A DNA stretch of 64,000 bases from Spirochaetales bacterium. Lineage in GTDB: Bacteria > Spirochaetota > Spirochaetia > DSM-2461. A program made the position numbers and the translations under genes. Below the pieces are notes generated by a model. The model was not told the origin of the DNA. It saw only the letters and a program-made list of their open reading frames with translations, and did not search any database. Below are positions 16,504 through 25,431 of the stretch, in pieces. Location of the stretch: the NCBI GenBank assembly GCA_028533045.1, contig JAQQAP010000002.1:1-64000 (forward strand), in the 5' to 3' direction. Within the stretch, counting starts at the first letter, position 1. Every line of letters begins with the position of its first letter.

Positions 16504-17649
16504 ATGGCAGGAAAACAGAAAGTTCTTATTCAGGGTTCCGGATTTGCCGGACAGGGCCATGCCGATGCCTTTCGGCGAGCCGGTGCGGAAGTTGTAGGAA
16601 TGGTGAGTCGTACTAAGGATGTGGTGGAGAAAACCGCTGCAATACTGGACATTCCCTACGCCGGGACGGACTGGAAAGAGGCTCTGGAAGCCTGTCAACC
16701 GGATATTGTCTCCCTGGCTACGCCGGGGGGAGCCCACTTTGAGGCCGCCATGTCCGCCATGGACAGGGGCTGTCATGTTTATAGTGATAAACCCTTGACC
16801 GATAGTGCGGAAAAAGCGGCTCTCCTTTATAAAAAATCGGTGGAGTGCGGTGTCAAAACCGCCTACGCAGCCTCCTATCGCTACATGCCCTGTGTGCTTT
16901 TTGCCAAAGACCTTGTGGCAGAGGGAGTTATCGGAGAACCGAGGGAAGCCGAATCTATTTCCCACTTTCACCTTGATCCCCACATCCCCCTGGGGTGGTC
17001 CCACCGGATAGAGCAGGGCGGGGGAAGACTCAATAATAACTTTACCCATCTCCTTTCCATTATGACCCATGTTTTGGGAGAGGAGATTCTTAGCGTAAGC
17101 GGTGAAGTCCGGAACGATATGAAAAAAGCCCCCGTCGTAAAAGGGGTGCACAACTTTACGGAGAGACGTAATTTCATCCCCGATGATATTAACGATCCCT
17201 CTCTGGAGTGGGGCGAAGTGGATGCGGAGTGGTCCTACACCGTTCTGGCAAAGATTAAAAGTGCTATGGCGAATGATCCCGTTTCTATTATGTTTCGTCA
17301 CGGCGGTTTGACTCCCCGCTTCCATGAAGACCATCTGGTTTTCTACGGTAGTAAGGGATCTCTCTATATTAAGGGGCACTACGGTCACGGCCCTATATAT
17401 GTACAAAAAGGTCGTGATGAATGGGAAGAACTCTCTCTTCCGGCCAGTTATAAATCGGCTCAGCCCGATATAGAAGATGATACTCTAAGAAACTGGGCCA
17501 TCCTGGCGGATCTTTTTGTGGCAGACATTGAGGGGCGTTCCACAGAGTCATACCAAACCTTTAGGGAAGGTTGGCTCTATCAGGAGATAATCGATATTAT
17601 CCGTAAGGAAAATCACGAGACCGATTTAGAAAAGTTCTCCCTTTCCTGA
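16504..17649 (+). CDS. Gfo/Idh/MocA-family oxidoreductase
   Basis: 381 residues. The N-terminal Rossmann fold has the dinucleotide motif GSGFAGQGHADAF. The family motif around the catalytic Lys reads HVYSDKPLTDS, an EKP-like variant with Asp. The C-terminal dimerisation domain follows. Such enzymes oxidise or reduce sugar hydroxyls (inositol, glucose, sugar acids) with NAD(P). AGAGGAG lies upstream of the ATG. It is the last gene of the sugar-acid operon and completes a set of transporter, dehydratase and two oxidoreductases. Confidence 0.8.
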   Translation: MAGKQKVLIQGSGFAGQGHADAFRRAGAEVVGMVSRTKDVVEKTAAILDIPYAGTDWKEALEACQPDIVSLATPGGAHFEAAMSAMDRGCHVYSDKPLTDSAEKAALLYKKSVECGVKTAYAASYRYMPCVLFAKDLVAEGVIGEPREAESISHFHLDPHIPLGWSHRIEQGGGRLNNNFTHLLSIMTHVLGEEILSVSGEVRNDMKKAPVVKGVHNFTERRNFIPDDINDPSLEWGEVDAEWSYTVLAKIKSAMANDPVSIMFRHGGLTPRFHEDHLVFYGSKGSLYIKGHYGHGPIYVQKGRDEWEELSLPASYKSAQPDIEDDTLRNWAILADLFVADIEGRSTESYQTFREGWLYQEIIDIIRKENHETDLEKFSLS

Positions 17650-17675
17650 CAAAATACTAACGAAACTCTTATACT
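17646..17675 (+). promoter_or_regulatory. Promoter of lipid kinase gene
   Basis: CTGACA at 17646-17651 (one mismatch), an 18-bp spacer and TATACT at 17670-17675. The CTGACA overlaps the stop codon of the upstream gene. A GGGGAGG site lies at 17681-17687, close to the predicted start, so the leader is very short. Confidence 0.5.
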
Positions 17676-17696
17676 TTATAGGGGAGGTAGTCCCCT

Positions 17697-18767
17697 ATGA
17701 ATAAATGTTTTCAATTAATAATAAATCCCGCCCGGTATCCCTACTATGCCAAGCAGTTAGAGCATCTGGTTAAGTATATTCCCAAGGGAACCGTTCATGT
17801 GAGCCGGGACGAAGGACATTTCCGGGAGCTTATAACGGATTTTATTAAGGGTAATGATCCCTACCTTCTTATTTGGGGAGGGGACGGAACGGCTAATATG
17901 ACCCTAAATTCCCTTATGAAAGGGTCCGATAAAAAACGTCTTAAGAGTATTGCCGTGGGCTTTCTTCGAGGAGGAAGCGGTAACGGGATTCAGGATAGCT
18001 ATGAGGTTCCTCACAATCTTAAAGCCCAGGTTCGTACCTATTTAAACAGCATGGAGAAAGGGTTTACACAGAAGGTGGACCTGTTAAAAGTTCAGTTTGA
18101 CGGACAGACTGAATACGGGCAGCTTTTTGGTTCCGGAATAGACTCTCATGTTCTGGGGGCACGGAATGGAATAACCCGCAATGGAACCGATAACGCCCCC
18201 CGCTCCGGCTTCATCCCCTATGTTATTCCCGCTATACGAACGGCCTACCGCGAGGCCCGTCTTCTGGCCGAGCCGCAGTACATAAAAATGAGTAAAGGGC
18301 GTTTTGCCATTCGGGGAACCCGTACAAATGCAGAATTTCCCTTTCAGGAGTATACCGTAGAGACCCGGGCGCCCCTCATCGAAATTGGTGTAAGACCTTA
18401 TTATGGATGGTACTATAAGATCTGTCCCGATGTGGTTTGTAATGATGGATATATGGATGCTTACCTATTCAATTTGGCAAGTCGATTGAGTGTCTTAAGG
18501 AATCTTCCCTATCTCTGGAACGGCCTTTATCATCGGATTAATAAAAGGTATGCCAAGAAAGGTCTCCCTCTGATAGAGCATTATAAAATAAAGGAGATGG
18601 AATTTTCTCCCCGGGAAGAACGATCTTTTCATATTGACGGTGAGCTATTTCAAAGCGATGAAGCTATTCGTCTTTCCGTAAAGAACAAGGCCCTTAAATT
18701 TCTTGTTCCCGAAAGCTTTCATGAGAAATTTCATCCTATCCATGATTGGGACATGAAGGTGAAATAA
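17697..18767 (+). CDS. Diacylglycerol kinase-family lipid kinase
   Basis: 356 residues. The catalytic domain has the nucleotide-binding motif WGGDGTANM near residue 60, and a second glycine-rich stretch LRGGSGNGI. The C-terminal half has the family HIDGE motif (FHIDGELF). It resembles YegS/DgkB-type kinases that phosphorylate diacylglycerol, sphingosine-like or other lipids at the inner membrane face. The exact substrate cannot be told. It is apparently a single-gene unit ending just before the convergent HD-GYP gene. Confidence 0.8.
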   Translation: MNKCFQLIINPARYPYYAKQLEHLVKYIPKGTVHVSRDEGHFRELITDFIKGNDPYLLIWGGDGTANMTLNSLMKGSDKKRLKSIAVGFLRGGSGNGIQDSYEVPHNLKAQVRTYLNSMEKGFTQKVDLLKVQFDGQTEYGQLFGSGIDSHVLGARNGITRNGTDNAPRSGFIPYVIPAIRTAYREARLLAEPQYIKMSKGRFAIRGTRTNAEFPFQEYTVETRAPLIEIGVRPYYGWYYKICPDVVCNDGYMDAYLFNLASRLSVLRNLPYLWNGLYHRINKRYAKKGLPLIEHYKIKEMEFSPREERSFHIDGELFQSDEAIRLSVKNKALKFLVPESFHEKFHPIHDWDMKVK

Positions 18768-18788
18768 TCCATTATTCAGGGGGCGGGA

Positions 18789-20192
18789 TTAGAAATCTTT
18801 CTGCTGTTGCAGGATATTTTCTATTTCCTTACGTCGTTGAATAAATACATCGACCATTTTAGGGTCAAAATGGCGGCCCTTTTCACTCTCTATCAGTTCA
18901 AGGGCTTTTTCTACAGGCCAGGCTTGTTTATATGGTCTAACAGTGGTGAGAGCGTCAAAGACATCGGCAACACTCACGATTCGACCAAAGAGGGAAATCT
19001 CTTCACCCGCCAGACCACGGGGATAACCGGTCCCGTCATATTTTTCATGGTGTGTGTGGGCGATAACCGCTCCGGCTTTGAGATATTTACTTGAACAGTT
19101 TGACAGAATCTCGAAACCCATTGTGGTGTGGGATTGCATAATCTCCTTTTCTTCCCCACTCAGTTTACCCTTTTTTAGGAGAATATTATCGGGGATGCCC
19201 AATTTTCCAATATCGTGGAGAGGAGCGGAGAGGGAGAGTAGTTCTATGTATTCGTCGGCAATACCGATAGCTTCGGCAATGAGGCAGGAGTAAGCGCTCA
19301 CCCGCTTAACATGGTTTCCCGTCTCCACATCCTTATAGTCCGATGCCCGTCCCAGGAGTTCCAGGGCCTCTATTTCCCGTTGATAAACAAGTTTGCTGGA
19401 AACCGCTTCCTTAACGGCATAGCTTTTGAGCTTTTTCTGTGCCAGATCTACCGAAGCGATCATGTTGTTGAAGTTCATGGTTAAATCGCCCACTTCATCG
19501 GTAGAGCGGACAGGTACAGAATGGGAAAAGTCCCTCTCATCCATAATCTTTCGAATTGCTGTTTTAACCTGGTTTATGGGATTGATCATAAAGTTAAGGA
19601 CCAGAACAATTCCCACAATGATTATGATGAAGGCGGTGGTAAAAATAATAATATTGTTAATGGTTATCCTGCGAATATCTGCGGTAAAAAGATTTTTTTT
19701 CTGGAGGTAGTAAATATGCCATTCCAGTCCTTCAATGTATTTTTCCTGACCAAGAAAAAGCTGATTCCCCAGGGCATATTCATATAGTTGACCATTGTAA
19801 TAGGAGGTGGGTTTTAGTTGAGAAAGAGAGTCATACTCTTTGCCCAGGACGTTATCCGTACAGAAAACGAGATTCTCTTCCTCATGTATAGTCAGGATAA
19901 TCTCTTCCGAGGGAGTGATTGTCTGAAGGGCGAAATCCCTAATGGACTCTTCTGCATATTTACGGTAATCGTCTCTTTGGAGCATGTCGTTTATCACCAG
20001 CTGGGACCACTGACCGGCGGCATATTGACTTACAAGGTTTAATTTGTAACGAATAAACCCTCCCGATTGGGTAATTATGTTGTTTCGGGACATGCGGAGG
20101 GAAAGAGCCCCGCTTATGAAAAAGCAACTTACCAGAAGAGGAATCACGGGTAGGAGAATTTTTGTTTTTATACCTATGCGGTTCAATTTCAT
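18789..20192 (-). CDS. Membrane HD-GYP cyclic-di-GMP phosphodiesterase
   Basis: 467 residues. A membrane segment at about 12-32, an extracytoplasmic sensor region, a second segment at about 175-200, a HAMP linker (to about 260) and an HD-GYP domain. The HD motif is HDIGKLGIPD and the GYP motif is HHEKYDGTGYP, with downstream VADVFDALTT, all metal ligands apparently present. It should hydrolyse cyclic-di-GMP to pGpG or GMP in response to an external signal. It is divergent from the coiled-coil gene at 20292, and no clear ribosome binding site is seen. Confidence 0.85.
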   Translation of the reverse strand: MKLNRIGIKTKILLPVIPLLVSCFFISGALSLRMSRNNIITQSGGFIRYKLNLVSQYAAGQWSQLVINDMLQRDDYRKYAEESIRDFALQTITPSEEIILTIHEEENLVFCTDNVLGKEYDSLSQLKPTSYYNGQLYEYALGNQLFLGQEKYIEGLEWHIYYLQKKNLFTADIRRITINNIIIFTTAFIIIIVGIVLVLNFMINPINQVKTAIRKIMDERDFSHSVPVRSTDEVGDLTMNFNNMIASVDLAQKKLKSYAVKEAVSSKLVYQREIEALELLGRASDYKDVETGNHVKRVSAYSCLIAEAIGIADEYIELLSLSAPLHDIGKLGIPDNILLKKGKLSGEEKEIMQSHTTMGFEILSNCSSKYLKAGAVIAHTHHEKYDGTGYPRGLAGEEISLFGRIVSVADVFDALTTVRPYKQAWPVEKALELIESEKGRHFDPKMVDVFIQRRKEIENILQQQKDF

Positions 20193-20278
20193 TCTGTACT
20201 CTTAATTAATAATAGTTCAAAGATGATCGGAATTCCTCAATTATTCAAGATGTGTTCGCTTAAAAGGCTAAAAAATAC

Positions 20279-20284
20279 TATAAT
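20279..20284 (+). promoter_or_regulatory. -10 box abutting coiled-coil gene
   Basis: A perfect TATAAT ends 7 nt before the ATG at 20292. The best -35 candidate (TTCGCT at 20255-20260) is weak. The intervening AGGAGTT would not be fully transcribed if the start is 7 nt downstream. Confidence 0.4.
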
Positions 20285-20291
20285 AGGAGTT

Positions 20292-21536
20292 ATGAAGGAT
20301 AATCCTGCGGAAAATGAATTGATCCTCGTGGAAGATGTCATTACAGCGGAAGAACGTAAGGGAATTATTGCCGCAGTCGAGAAGGATTTTTCCCGCTCCT
20401 TTGACCTGGGCGAAACGGCTCGTTCCGAATCGGTTCCCCGGGGACTGGTTTTCCCTCTCATTACGGGAATTGCCACAATTTTGTTTACCCTGGTCTTTCT
20501 TGTTTTTTTCTTAAATTCCCGAAGTAGGGATATTGATGTTCCCGAGACGGTTATTCCCGATTTTATGGGAGATACGGAATGGAAAATCCTTCAGCATTTC
20601 AAAACTCAGTCAGAAGCGGAATTGGAAAAGAAGAATCGGAGAATCGATTATTACCGCCAGGAGATCGCCAGCTACGATAAAAAGCTGGACGTGCTTAAGG
20701 GACTGATTGAGTCTAAGCGGATTATTGAAGATCAGCTTGAGGAAGCTATTCGTTTCTGGTTATCCGATGGGCTGGGGGTGGAAGAGGTTGAAGAGAAAAG
20801 GAAGGCCCTGGAAAAGGAATTAGTGGCGAGTCTTTCCCCTTCTGAAGTGGAACACTATGATTTAAATCTTAATGAGATTAATAGAGAGATTGATCGTATC
20901 CTGGGAGAAAAACATTCCAGCGAAGAGTTATTGGAAGAGGAAATCCGCCGTAGGGAAGAACTTATTGAAGAGAATGACCGTCTCAAAGCCTCCTTGGCGG
21001 CAGAAAGGGAGCAAAGGGCTTTTTCCACAGCAGAGAATATACGGGACTCCTACATTTTGGTCGAGTATCGGGAGCTTCTCCGACTATTGGGAGAGGGGGA
21101 GGCAGAGGCTGCCCGGGAGAAAGTCTTCTCGTTGCGGGTTTACCTTGAAGAACAGAGAAACAGTTACATTAATAATGACAATTTATCCCTAATAGATCGT
21201 GATATAGAGAGCCTGAATAATCTTGAAGAGAGATTGTTGCTCTTCGATTCCCCCGTAGAAATACCAGCTCCCGTTGAGGTTATCTCCACTGAGCCAGCCG
21301 GTCCACAGCCTATAGGCAAGATTAGTTCCATTCGGTTTAACATGATTGAGATTACGGGCGCTACTGTTCCGGTGGGAACGGTTTTTAAGATTGTCCGCAA
21401 AGAGGGAGATGAGGAGATCCTCCTGGGCCGGGGTAAAATTACCGGCCAGTCCCCTTTGTCAGGGCAAATCCTTTCCCTCTCCACGACTAAGTTTAAACCG
21501 GAAGCGGGAGATTTGCTTTATGGGGAAGAGGAGTAG
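20292..21536 (+). CDS. Membrane-anchored coiled-coil protein, function unknown
   Basis: 414 residues. A cytoplasmic N-terminus (about 40 residues), one membrane helix (LVFPLITGIATILFTLVFLV), then a long charged coiled coil (about 90-300) rich in Glu, Lys and Arg. The C-terminal domain of about 75 residues has alternating strands and GTVFKIVRKEGDEE, resembling small FlgT-C-like barrels. I choose the ATG at 20292 because a TATAAT lies just upstream. The longer frame from 20223 would start before the promoter. The next gene starts inside it (17-nt overlap), so the two are coupled. The topology suggests an envelope-spanning structural or tether protein (inference). Confidence 0.6.
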   Translation: MKDNPAENELILVEDVITAEERKGIIAAVEKDFSRSFDLGETARSESVPRGLVFPLITGIATILFTLVFLVFFLNSRSRDIDVPETVIPDFMGDTEWKILQHFKTQSEAELEKKNRRIDYYRQEIASYDKKLDVLKGLIESKRIIEDQLEEAIRFWLSDGLGVEEVEEKRKALEKELVASLSPSEVEHYDLNLNEINREIDRILGEKHSSEELLEEEIRRREELIEENDRLKASLAAEREQRAFSTAENIRDSYILVEYRELLRLLGEGEAEAAREKVFSLRVYLEEQRNSYINNDNLSLIDRDIESLNNLEERLLLFDSPVEIPAPVEVISTEPAGPQPIGKISSIRFNMIEITGATVPVGTVFKIVRKEGDEEILLGRGKITGQSPLSGQILSLSTTKFKPEAGDLLYGEEE

Positions 21537-22572
21537 GTTTATTAAGCGTTTTTTACCGGTTCTTGGTCTTGTTTTCTTTTGTCAATTTATTCTCGTTGCC
21601 CAGGAGACTATTCGAGAGCCGAATGTTTTGGTCTATCACTCTTTACTCATGGGGGAGGAGAACGCCTCCTTTAAGATCGAATTGGAGGATCATTTGAGTT
21701 CCGCCCTGGCCGGGGAGCATTTTAATGCTATATTAATGGACGGAGAGACGGGTGTTACCGAACTGATAGGTTCAGCTCTGTGGATGGGGGCTTTTTTTAT
21801 TATTGAGATTTTGGAGAGCCGGTCGGATGATAATTGCCATATTCTTTTGAGGGCCTACAGTAGTTGGGACGGAGCTTTGATCGGGGAGGAAGCCTATCTC
21901 CTCCCATCCCATGCCATGCCGGATGATTTAGCTTTGGGAGAGATTATCATACCGATAATGACGGACCATTTGCACTCGGAAGAAGCCCGGGATTTAGCTC
22001 GTCAGTTAGGAGAGGGGATTTCTCTTTCCAGGGAACTAGCTTCTGAGCCGGAACCTTCCCGTGAGGAAAGTTCAGAAAAGAATCACTTTGTTTTTCTCCT
22101 TGATTTGGGAGGACATATTTCTACTTTTGAGTCGGCCGATTATTTCAAAACAGCCATTACTCCCGCTTTCCGCTGTCTATTTCGTCAATATGACTCCCGT
22201 TTTTCCCTCTTCTATGGGGGTGTGGTCCGTTTTACCGGATTTACGGCAGAAGGGGATAATAGGGAGTCTTCCGGGGCTCTTTGGTCCCTGGGAGCAGAAG
22301 TCGGTATTGAATCTCCCCCTTCCGGTCGGTTTCGTTATTTTACCCGGATGAGCGGGGGAGCGAGTTACCTGACTATGGAAACGGAGACGGACGGCACTTT
22401 AGGGAAGTTCCTACCCTCACTCTCCTGCGGAATGGGGGCGTCCCTGTCATTTACGGATAATTTGTCCGGTATTCTTGCTCTGGATTATGCTCTTTTTGCG
22501 GAAGAATCTGTTCTCCTCACTGGATTTATTCCTTCCCTTGGTATATCATATTTTTTGAATAATGATAAATGA
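21520..22572 (+). CDS. Secreted, probable outer-membrane barrel protein
   Basis: 350 residues with a clear signal peptide (RSRFIKRFLPVLGLVFF, cleavage near VAQE). The first half is a soluble domain (about 30-190). The second half shows alternating polar/hydrophobic strands with many aromatic residues and ends in SLGISYFLNNDK, consistent with a small outer-membrane beta-barrel. The ATG at 21520 follows CGGGAG and overlaps the previous gene. The longer frame is rejected for lack of a signal peptide. It overlaps the next gene by 11 nt. No family is recognised with certainty. Confidence 0.6.
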   Translation: MGKRSRFIKRFLPVLGLVFFCQFILVAQETIREPNVLVYHSLLMGEENASFKIELEDHLSSALAGEHFNAILMDGETGVTELIGSALWMGAFFIIEILESRSDDNCHILLRAYSSWDGALIGEEAYLLPSHAMPDDLALGEIIIPIMTDHLHSEEARDLARQLGEGISLSRELASEPEPSREESSEKNHFVFLLDLGGHISTFESADYFKTAITPAFRCLFRQYDSRFSLFYGGVVRFTGFTAEGDNRESSGALWSLGAEVGIESPPSGRFRYFTRMSGGASYLTMETETDGTLGKFLPSLSCGMGASLSFTDNLSGILALDYALFAEESVLLTGFIPSLGISYFLNNDK

Positions 22573-24244
22573 AAATGTAAAAAAATCACGATACTTATTT
22601 CAGCTTTTTATACTCCTTCTGTTCATCTCCTGCGGGGAGCCCTTTACTTTTAGCGAAGTTATGAATGGGGAATATGACTCTGCCGAGGCCGATGAGGATT
22701 CTGCTCCCGATCCGGCCGATGCGGACTATTCTGTTGATTCCATTACGATAGACGAAGGGACGGTTCAAGTGAGCGATACCCTTTCCGGATCCTTTGATTA
22801 TAGTAATGACGGAAGTGAAACCGGAGCCTATGATACGGCCTGGTATGTCTATGTTTCCGATGACGAGATTCGTGACAGCGAGGACGACCTTTTGGATAGC
22901 GGGACCAATTCACCCCTGGCTGCCTCCGCTACGAAGACAATTTCCTTTTCCGGTACGGCCCCGGCCTCTGCGGGGGACTATTACCTTATAGCCAGGCTTA
23001 TCACTTCCGATGACGGGGATAGCTCGAATGATTCTCTGGTAAGTGATGCGACAACCATCTATGCCACCTCCGGGACGGTAGACTATCAAGTGAGCAGCAT
23101 CTCCCTGGATTACCCCAACTTGAGCTCCGGGGCCACCTGTTCGGAGACCTTCTCTATCAAGAACCTGGGCAGCGAGAATGGAACGGAAACAATAAGTTGG
23201 TCCGCCTATGCCTCTACGGACACCACTCTGGAGACGGCGAGCGATACACTCATTGATTCATCCACCCTTTCTGCTCTTACGTCCGGTTCCTCCTATCTGG
23301 ACAATTCTATCACAGGTACCTGGCCCGATACGGCCGGGGAGTACTATCTTTTTATTGAGATTGGGGCGGGCGACGATGGTTACAGCAGTAACAATACCCG
23401 GTATAACGGACCCTATACGCTTACCGACCCTCCCGATTATGAGATTGTAGATGACGGAACTGACGATGCTGTGGCTATTGATTATACTGACGGATCTCCC
23501 GGAAGCTCTTTGGGCGATGAGGGCGAATTCAGCTTTAAAATTCGTGAAACCTCCGGTAACGGCGGGGCTCAGTCCATCGAGTGGGAGGTCTACGCTTCCT
23601 ACGATGCTTCTCTGGACAGCTCCGATACTCTCCTGGCAGACGGTTTGGAAAGTGCTTTGGAGGCTGAGGGAACATCCGATTCTCTCACATTTCATGATGC
23701 CGAATGGCCCGACATGGGAAGCTATTACTACCTGATAATTACGATTACCGCAGGAGATGAGGAGAACCTGGTAAATAATAGCTGGGTGAGTTCCCCCCTT
23801 GCGGTTCCCTCTGTTTATACCGAAGAGGATGAGAACAACTCCTTTGATAATGTCTCCCAAACAAATACGAATTTTGTCTCCGATCTGGACAGCGTCCTTT
23901 ACGGTACGGGTCTCTCCTCCTATGAGCTGGTCCGGGTGGACGGTACGAGCGATGCCAATAATAGTGTGGATGCCTACCATTTTACCGGGGGGGCCGATCT
24001 CACGAACCTTGAAGTGAGCCTTTGCTGGACCGATGAGGACTCGGCACTTGATTTTAACCTTATTGACGAAAGCGGCAACAGCTGGTCCTCCGATGATGAG
24101 GATGACTATTCCGAACCGGCCACGGGCACAGTGGAGTTTACACTGGTAAATCCGGCTGAGAGTTATTATCTCTGGACCGAGAATGAAGACACTTCTTATA
24201 CGGGGGGAGCCTCCTACAGCCTTTACATCCAGGGGCTCCCTTAG
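22562..24244 (+). CDS. Large CARDB-like repeat lipoprotein
   Basis: 560 residues. A signal peptide ends at LFISC (Cys about 24), so it is probably a lipoprotein. An acidic linker follows, then three repeats of about 115 residues (roughly 55-165, 175-290, 292-410), each with a D-Y-x-V/I start, SWSAYAS or WEVYAS strands, and GDDG/GDEE turns, as in CARDB adhesion-type domains. The last 140 residues resemble a PPC-type beta domain. It is very acidic, rich in Ser, Asp and Thr, and has few Lys. It is likely surface or periplasmic. Its TAG stop lies in the terminal repeat of the adjacent element, so the C-terminus may have been set by that insertion. Confidence 0.7.
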   Translation: MINENVKKSRYLFQLFILLLFISCGEPFTFSEVMNGEYDSAEADEDSAPDPADADYSVDSITIDEGTVQVSDTLSGSFDYSNDGSETGAYDTAWYVYVSDDEIRDSEDDLLDSGTNSPLAASATKTISFSGTAPASAGDYYLIARLITSDDGDSSNDSLVSDATTIYATSGTVDYQVSSISLDYPNLSSGATCSETFSIKNLGSENGTETISWSAYASTDTTLETASDTLIDSSTLSALTSGSSYLDNSITGTWPDTAGEYYLFIEIGAGDDGYSSNNTRYNGPYTLTDPPDYEIVDDGTDDAVAIDYTDGSPGSSLGDEGEFSFKIRETSGNGGAQSIEWEVYASYDASLDSSDTLLADGLESALEAEGTSDSLTFHDAEWPDMGSYYYLIITITAGDEENLVNNSWVSSPLAVPSVYTEEDENNSFDNVSQTNTNFVSDLDSVLYGTGLSSYELVRVDGTSDANNSVDAYHFTGGADLTNLEVSLCWTDEDSALDFNLIDESGNSWSSDDEDDYSEPATGTVEFTLVNPAESYYLWTENEDTSYTGGASYSLYIQGLP

Positions 24245-24536
24245 GAGGCTGTCAGATTTAAGACCGCAGGAATTTACACGCTGAATTTTATATTGCTATT
24301 GCCACGGTTTCTTTCTAGTCGTAAGATTGAGAGAGCGACGTATACCCATGTTTCCGTTCGTTATAAAATAAGGTCTGGGGGACCATACTGGTAGCTTTTT
24401 GTCCTGAATCGGAATCTCCGAGTGTAAATCAAGCTCATCTGTCGCACCATATCTTGATATGGCGCTTCTTCTTCACTTGATTTTCCCGCCGGATCGTCTC
24501 GACTCACAACAAAATCTTAAATCTGACAGCCTCCTA
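24242..24536. mobile_element. MITE-like element with 22-bp inverted ends
   Basis: The left end 24242-24263 (TAGGAGGCTGTCAGATTTAA and GA) is the perfect reverse complement of the right end 24515-24536. The interior of about 250 bp has no open frame. If the outer TA on each side is a target duplication, as in IS630/Tc1-type insertions, the element proper is 24244-24534 with 20-bp ends. Inside are nested inverted repeats: AAATCAAG (24426-24433) with CTTGATTT (24476-24483), and CCATATC (24447-24453) with GATATGG (24456-24462). It has no transposase, so it would be moved by one encoded elsewhere. Confidence 0.8.
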
Positions 24537-25397
24537 GTTTTTCCCGCTCAGGTTCAGGCTCATTCCGGTAAAGCCATAAGACACTTCCGACTCAAGTTCC
24601 CGCTGTAGTAATTCCGCTTTGGCCTTTCCCGAACAGTGGCCGGTGATAAAGCGCCATTTTTCCGTTTCTCCGGCCGTTATGGCTTTAAGCAGATTAATCT
24701 GTTTATCCGAATCGTCTTTGGCTATGTGGAAGCCCCCGATGATGGTGTAGCGGCGGCAGCCGGGGAAACGGGATTTTACCATCTCCGCAATGTTACCGAT
24801 GCCCCTGTGGGCACATCCGGTAATGAGGTAAAGTTCTTCTCCCTCCTGAACGGTCAGGTAGATTTCGTGTTCAAAGTTGTCCTGGCGGAGTTTTTGCTCT
24901 TCATCGACCATGCAAAGCCTTGCGTTGGGCGGTGTGGGATAGACCAGAGGGGCCGGGGGGAGGATTGTAATACCCTTTTCCAGAGATTTTTCTCCAGTCA
25001 GGGGAATGAAGTTTTTCTCATTGTTTTTGAGAAGAGAGGGGGAAAGACCCAGATTTTTCTCTCCGTAGTAGTACATTTCGCCCGGTTCACCCTTGATACG
25101 GGGGGCAAAGGCCTTGTCCGAAAGGTAGATGCGTGAGTGGGGGGCATCTTTAAGAAGGGCCGGGAGCCCGCCGCCATGATCGTAGTGGCCGTGGCTGATT
25201 ATCGTATAGTGGTTGGATTTTACATCGATGCCCATGCGGGCGGCGTTGGTAAGGAAAATATCGGTTTGGCCCGTATCAAAGAGAACATTGACCGGGGCAC
25301 CGGTTTCATCGACAGTTTCTATCCAGCAGGAGTAGCCGTGTTCCGTAAGGTAGCGTTCGCTTTCTCTTTCGTTATCGCATAAAATTGATATCTTCAT
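24534..25397 (-). CDS. MBL-fold metallohydrolase (COG1237-like)
   Basis: 287 residues. The metallo-beta-lactamase motif is ISHGHYDHGGG, with further His in TGCAHRGIGN and GGFHIA, enough for a two-metal site. The sequence order (VLFDTGQTD, then ISHGHYDH, then GEMYYYGEK) fits COG1237, which includes enzymes making dihydropterin-ribofuranosylaminobenzene phosphate and many of unknown role. It is cytoplasmic. The ATG at 25397 has a TATAAT ending 5 nt before it, so it is probably leaderless. The stop codon TAG is provided by the right inverted repeat of the MITE-like element. Confidence 0.75.
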   Translation of the reverse strand: MKISILCDNERESERYLTEHGYSCWIETVDETGAPVNVLFDTGQTDIFLTNAARMGIDVKSNHYTIISHGHYDHGGGLPALLKDAPHSRIYLSDKAFAPRIKGEPGEMYYYGEKNLGLSPSLLKNNEKNFIPLTGEKSLEKGITILPPAPLVYPTPPNARLCMVDEEQKLRQDNFEHEIYLTVQEGEELYLITGCAHRGIGNIAEMVKSRFPGCRRYTIIGGFHIAKDDSDKQINLLKAITAGETEKWRFITGHCSGKAKAELLQRELESEVSYGFTGMSLNLSGKN

Positions 25398-25402
25398 ACC
25401 CT

Positions 25403-25431
25403 ATTATAGGGGAATTGGAGAGGAGTGCTAA
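25403..25431 (-). promoter_or_regulatory. Promoter of MBL-fold gene, leaderless
   Basis: On the minus strand, TTAGCA (25431-25426), a 17-bp spacer and a perfect TATAAT (25408-25403). AGGGT (5 nt) separates it from the ATG. It lies against the stop end of the upstream kinase gene. Confidence 0.65.
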
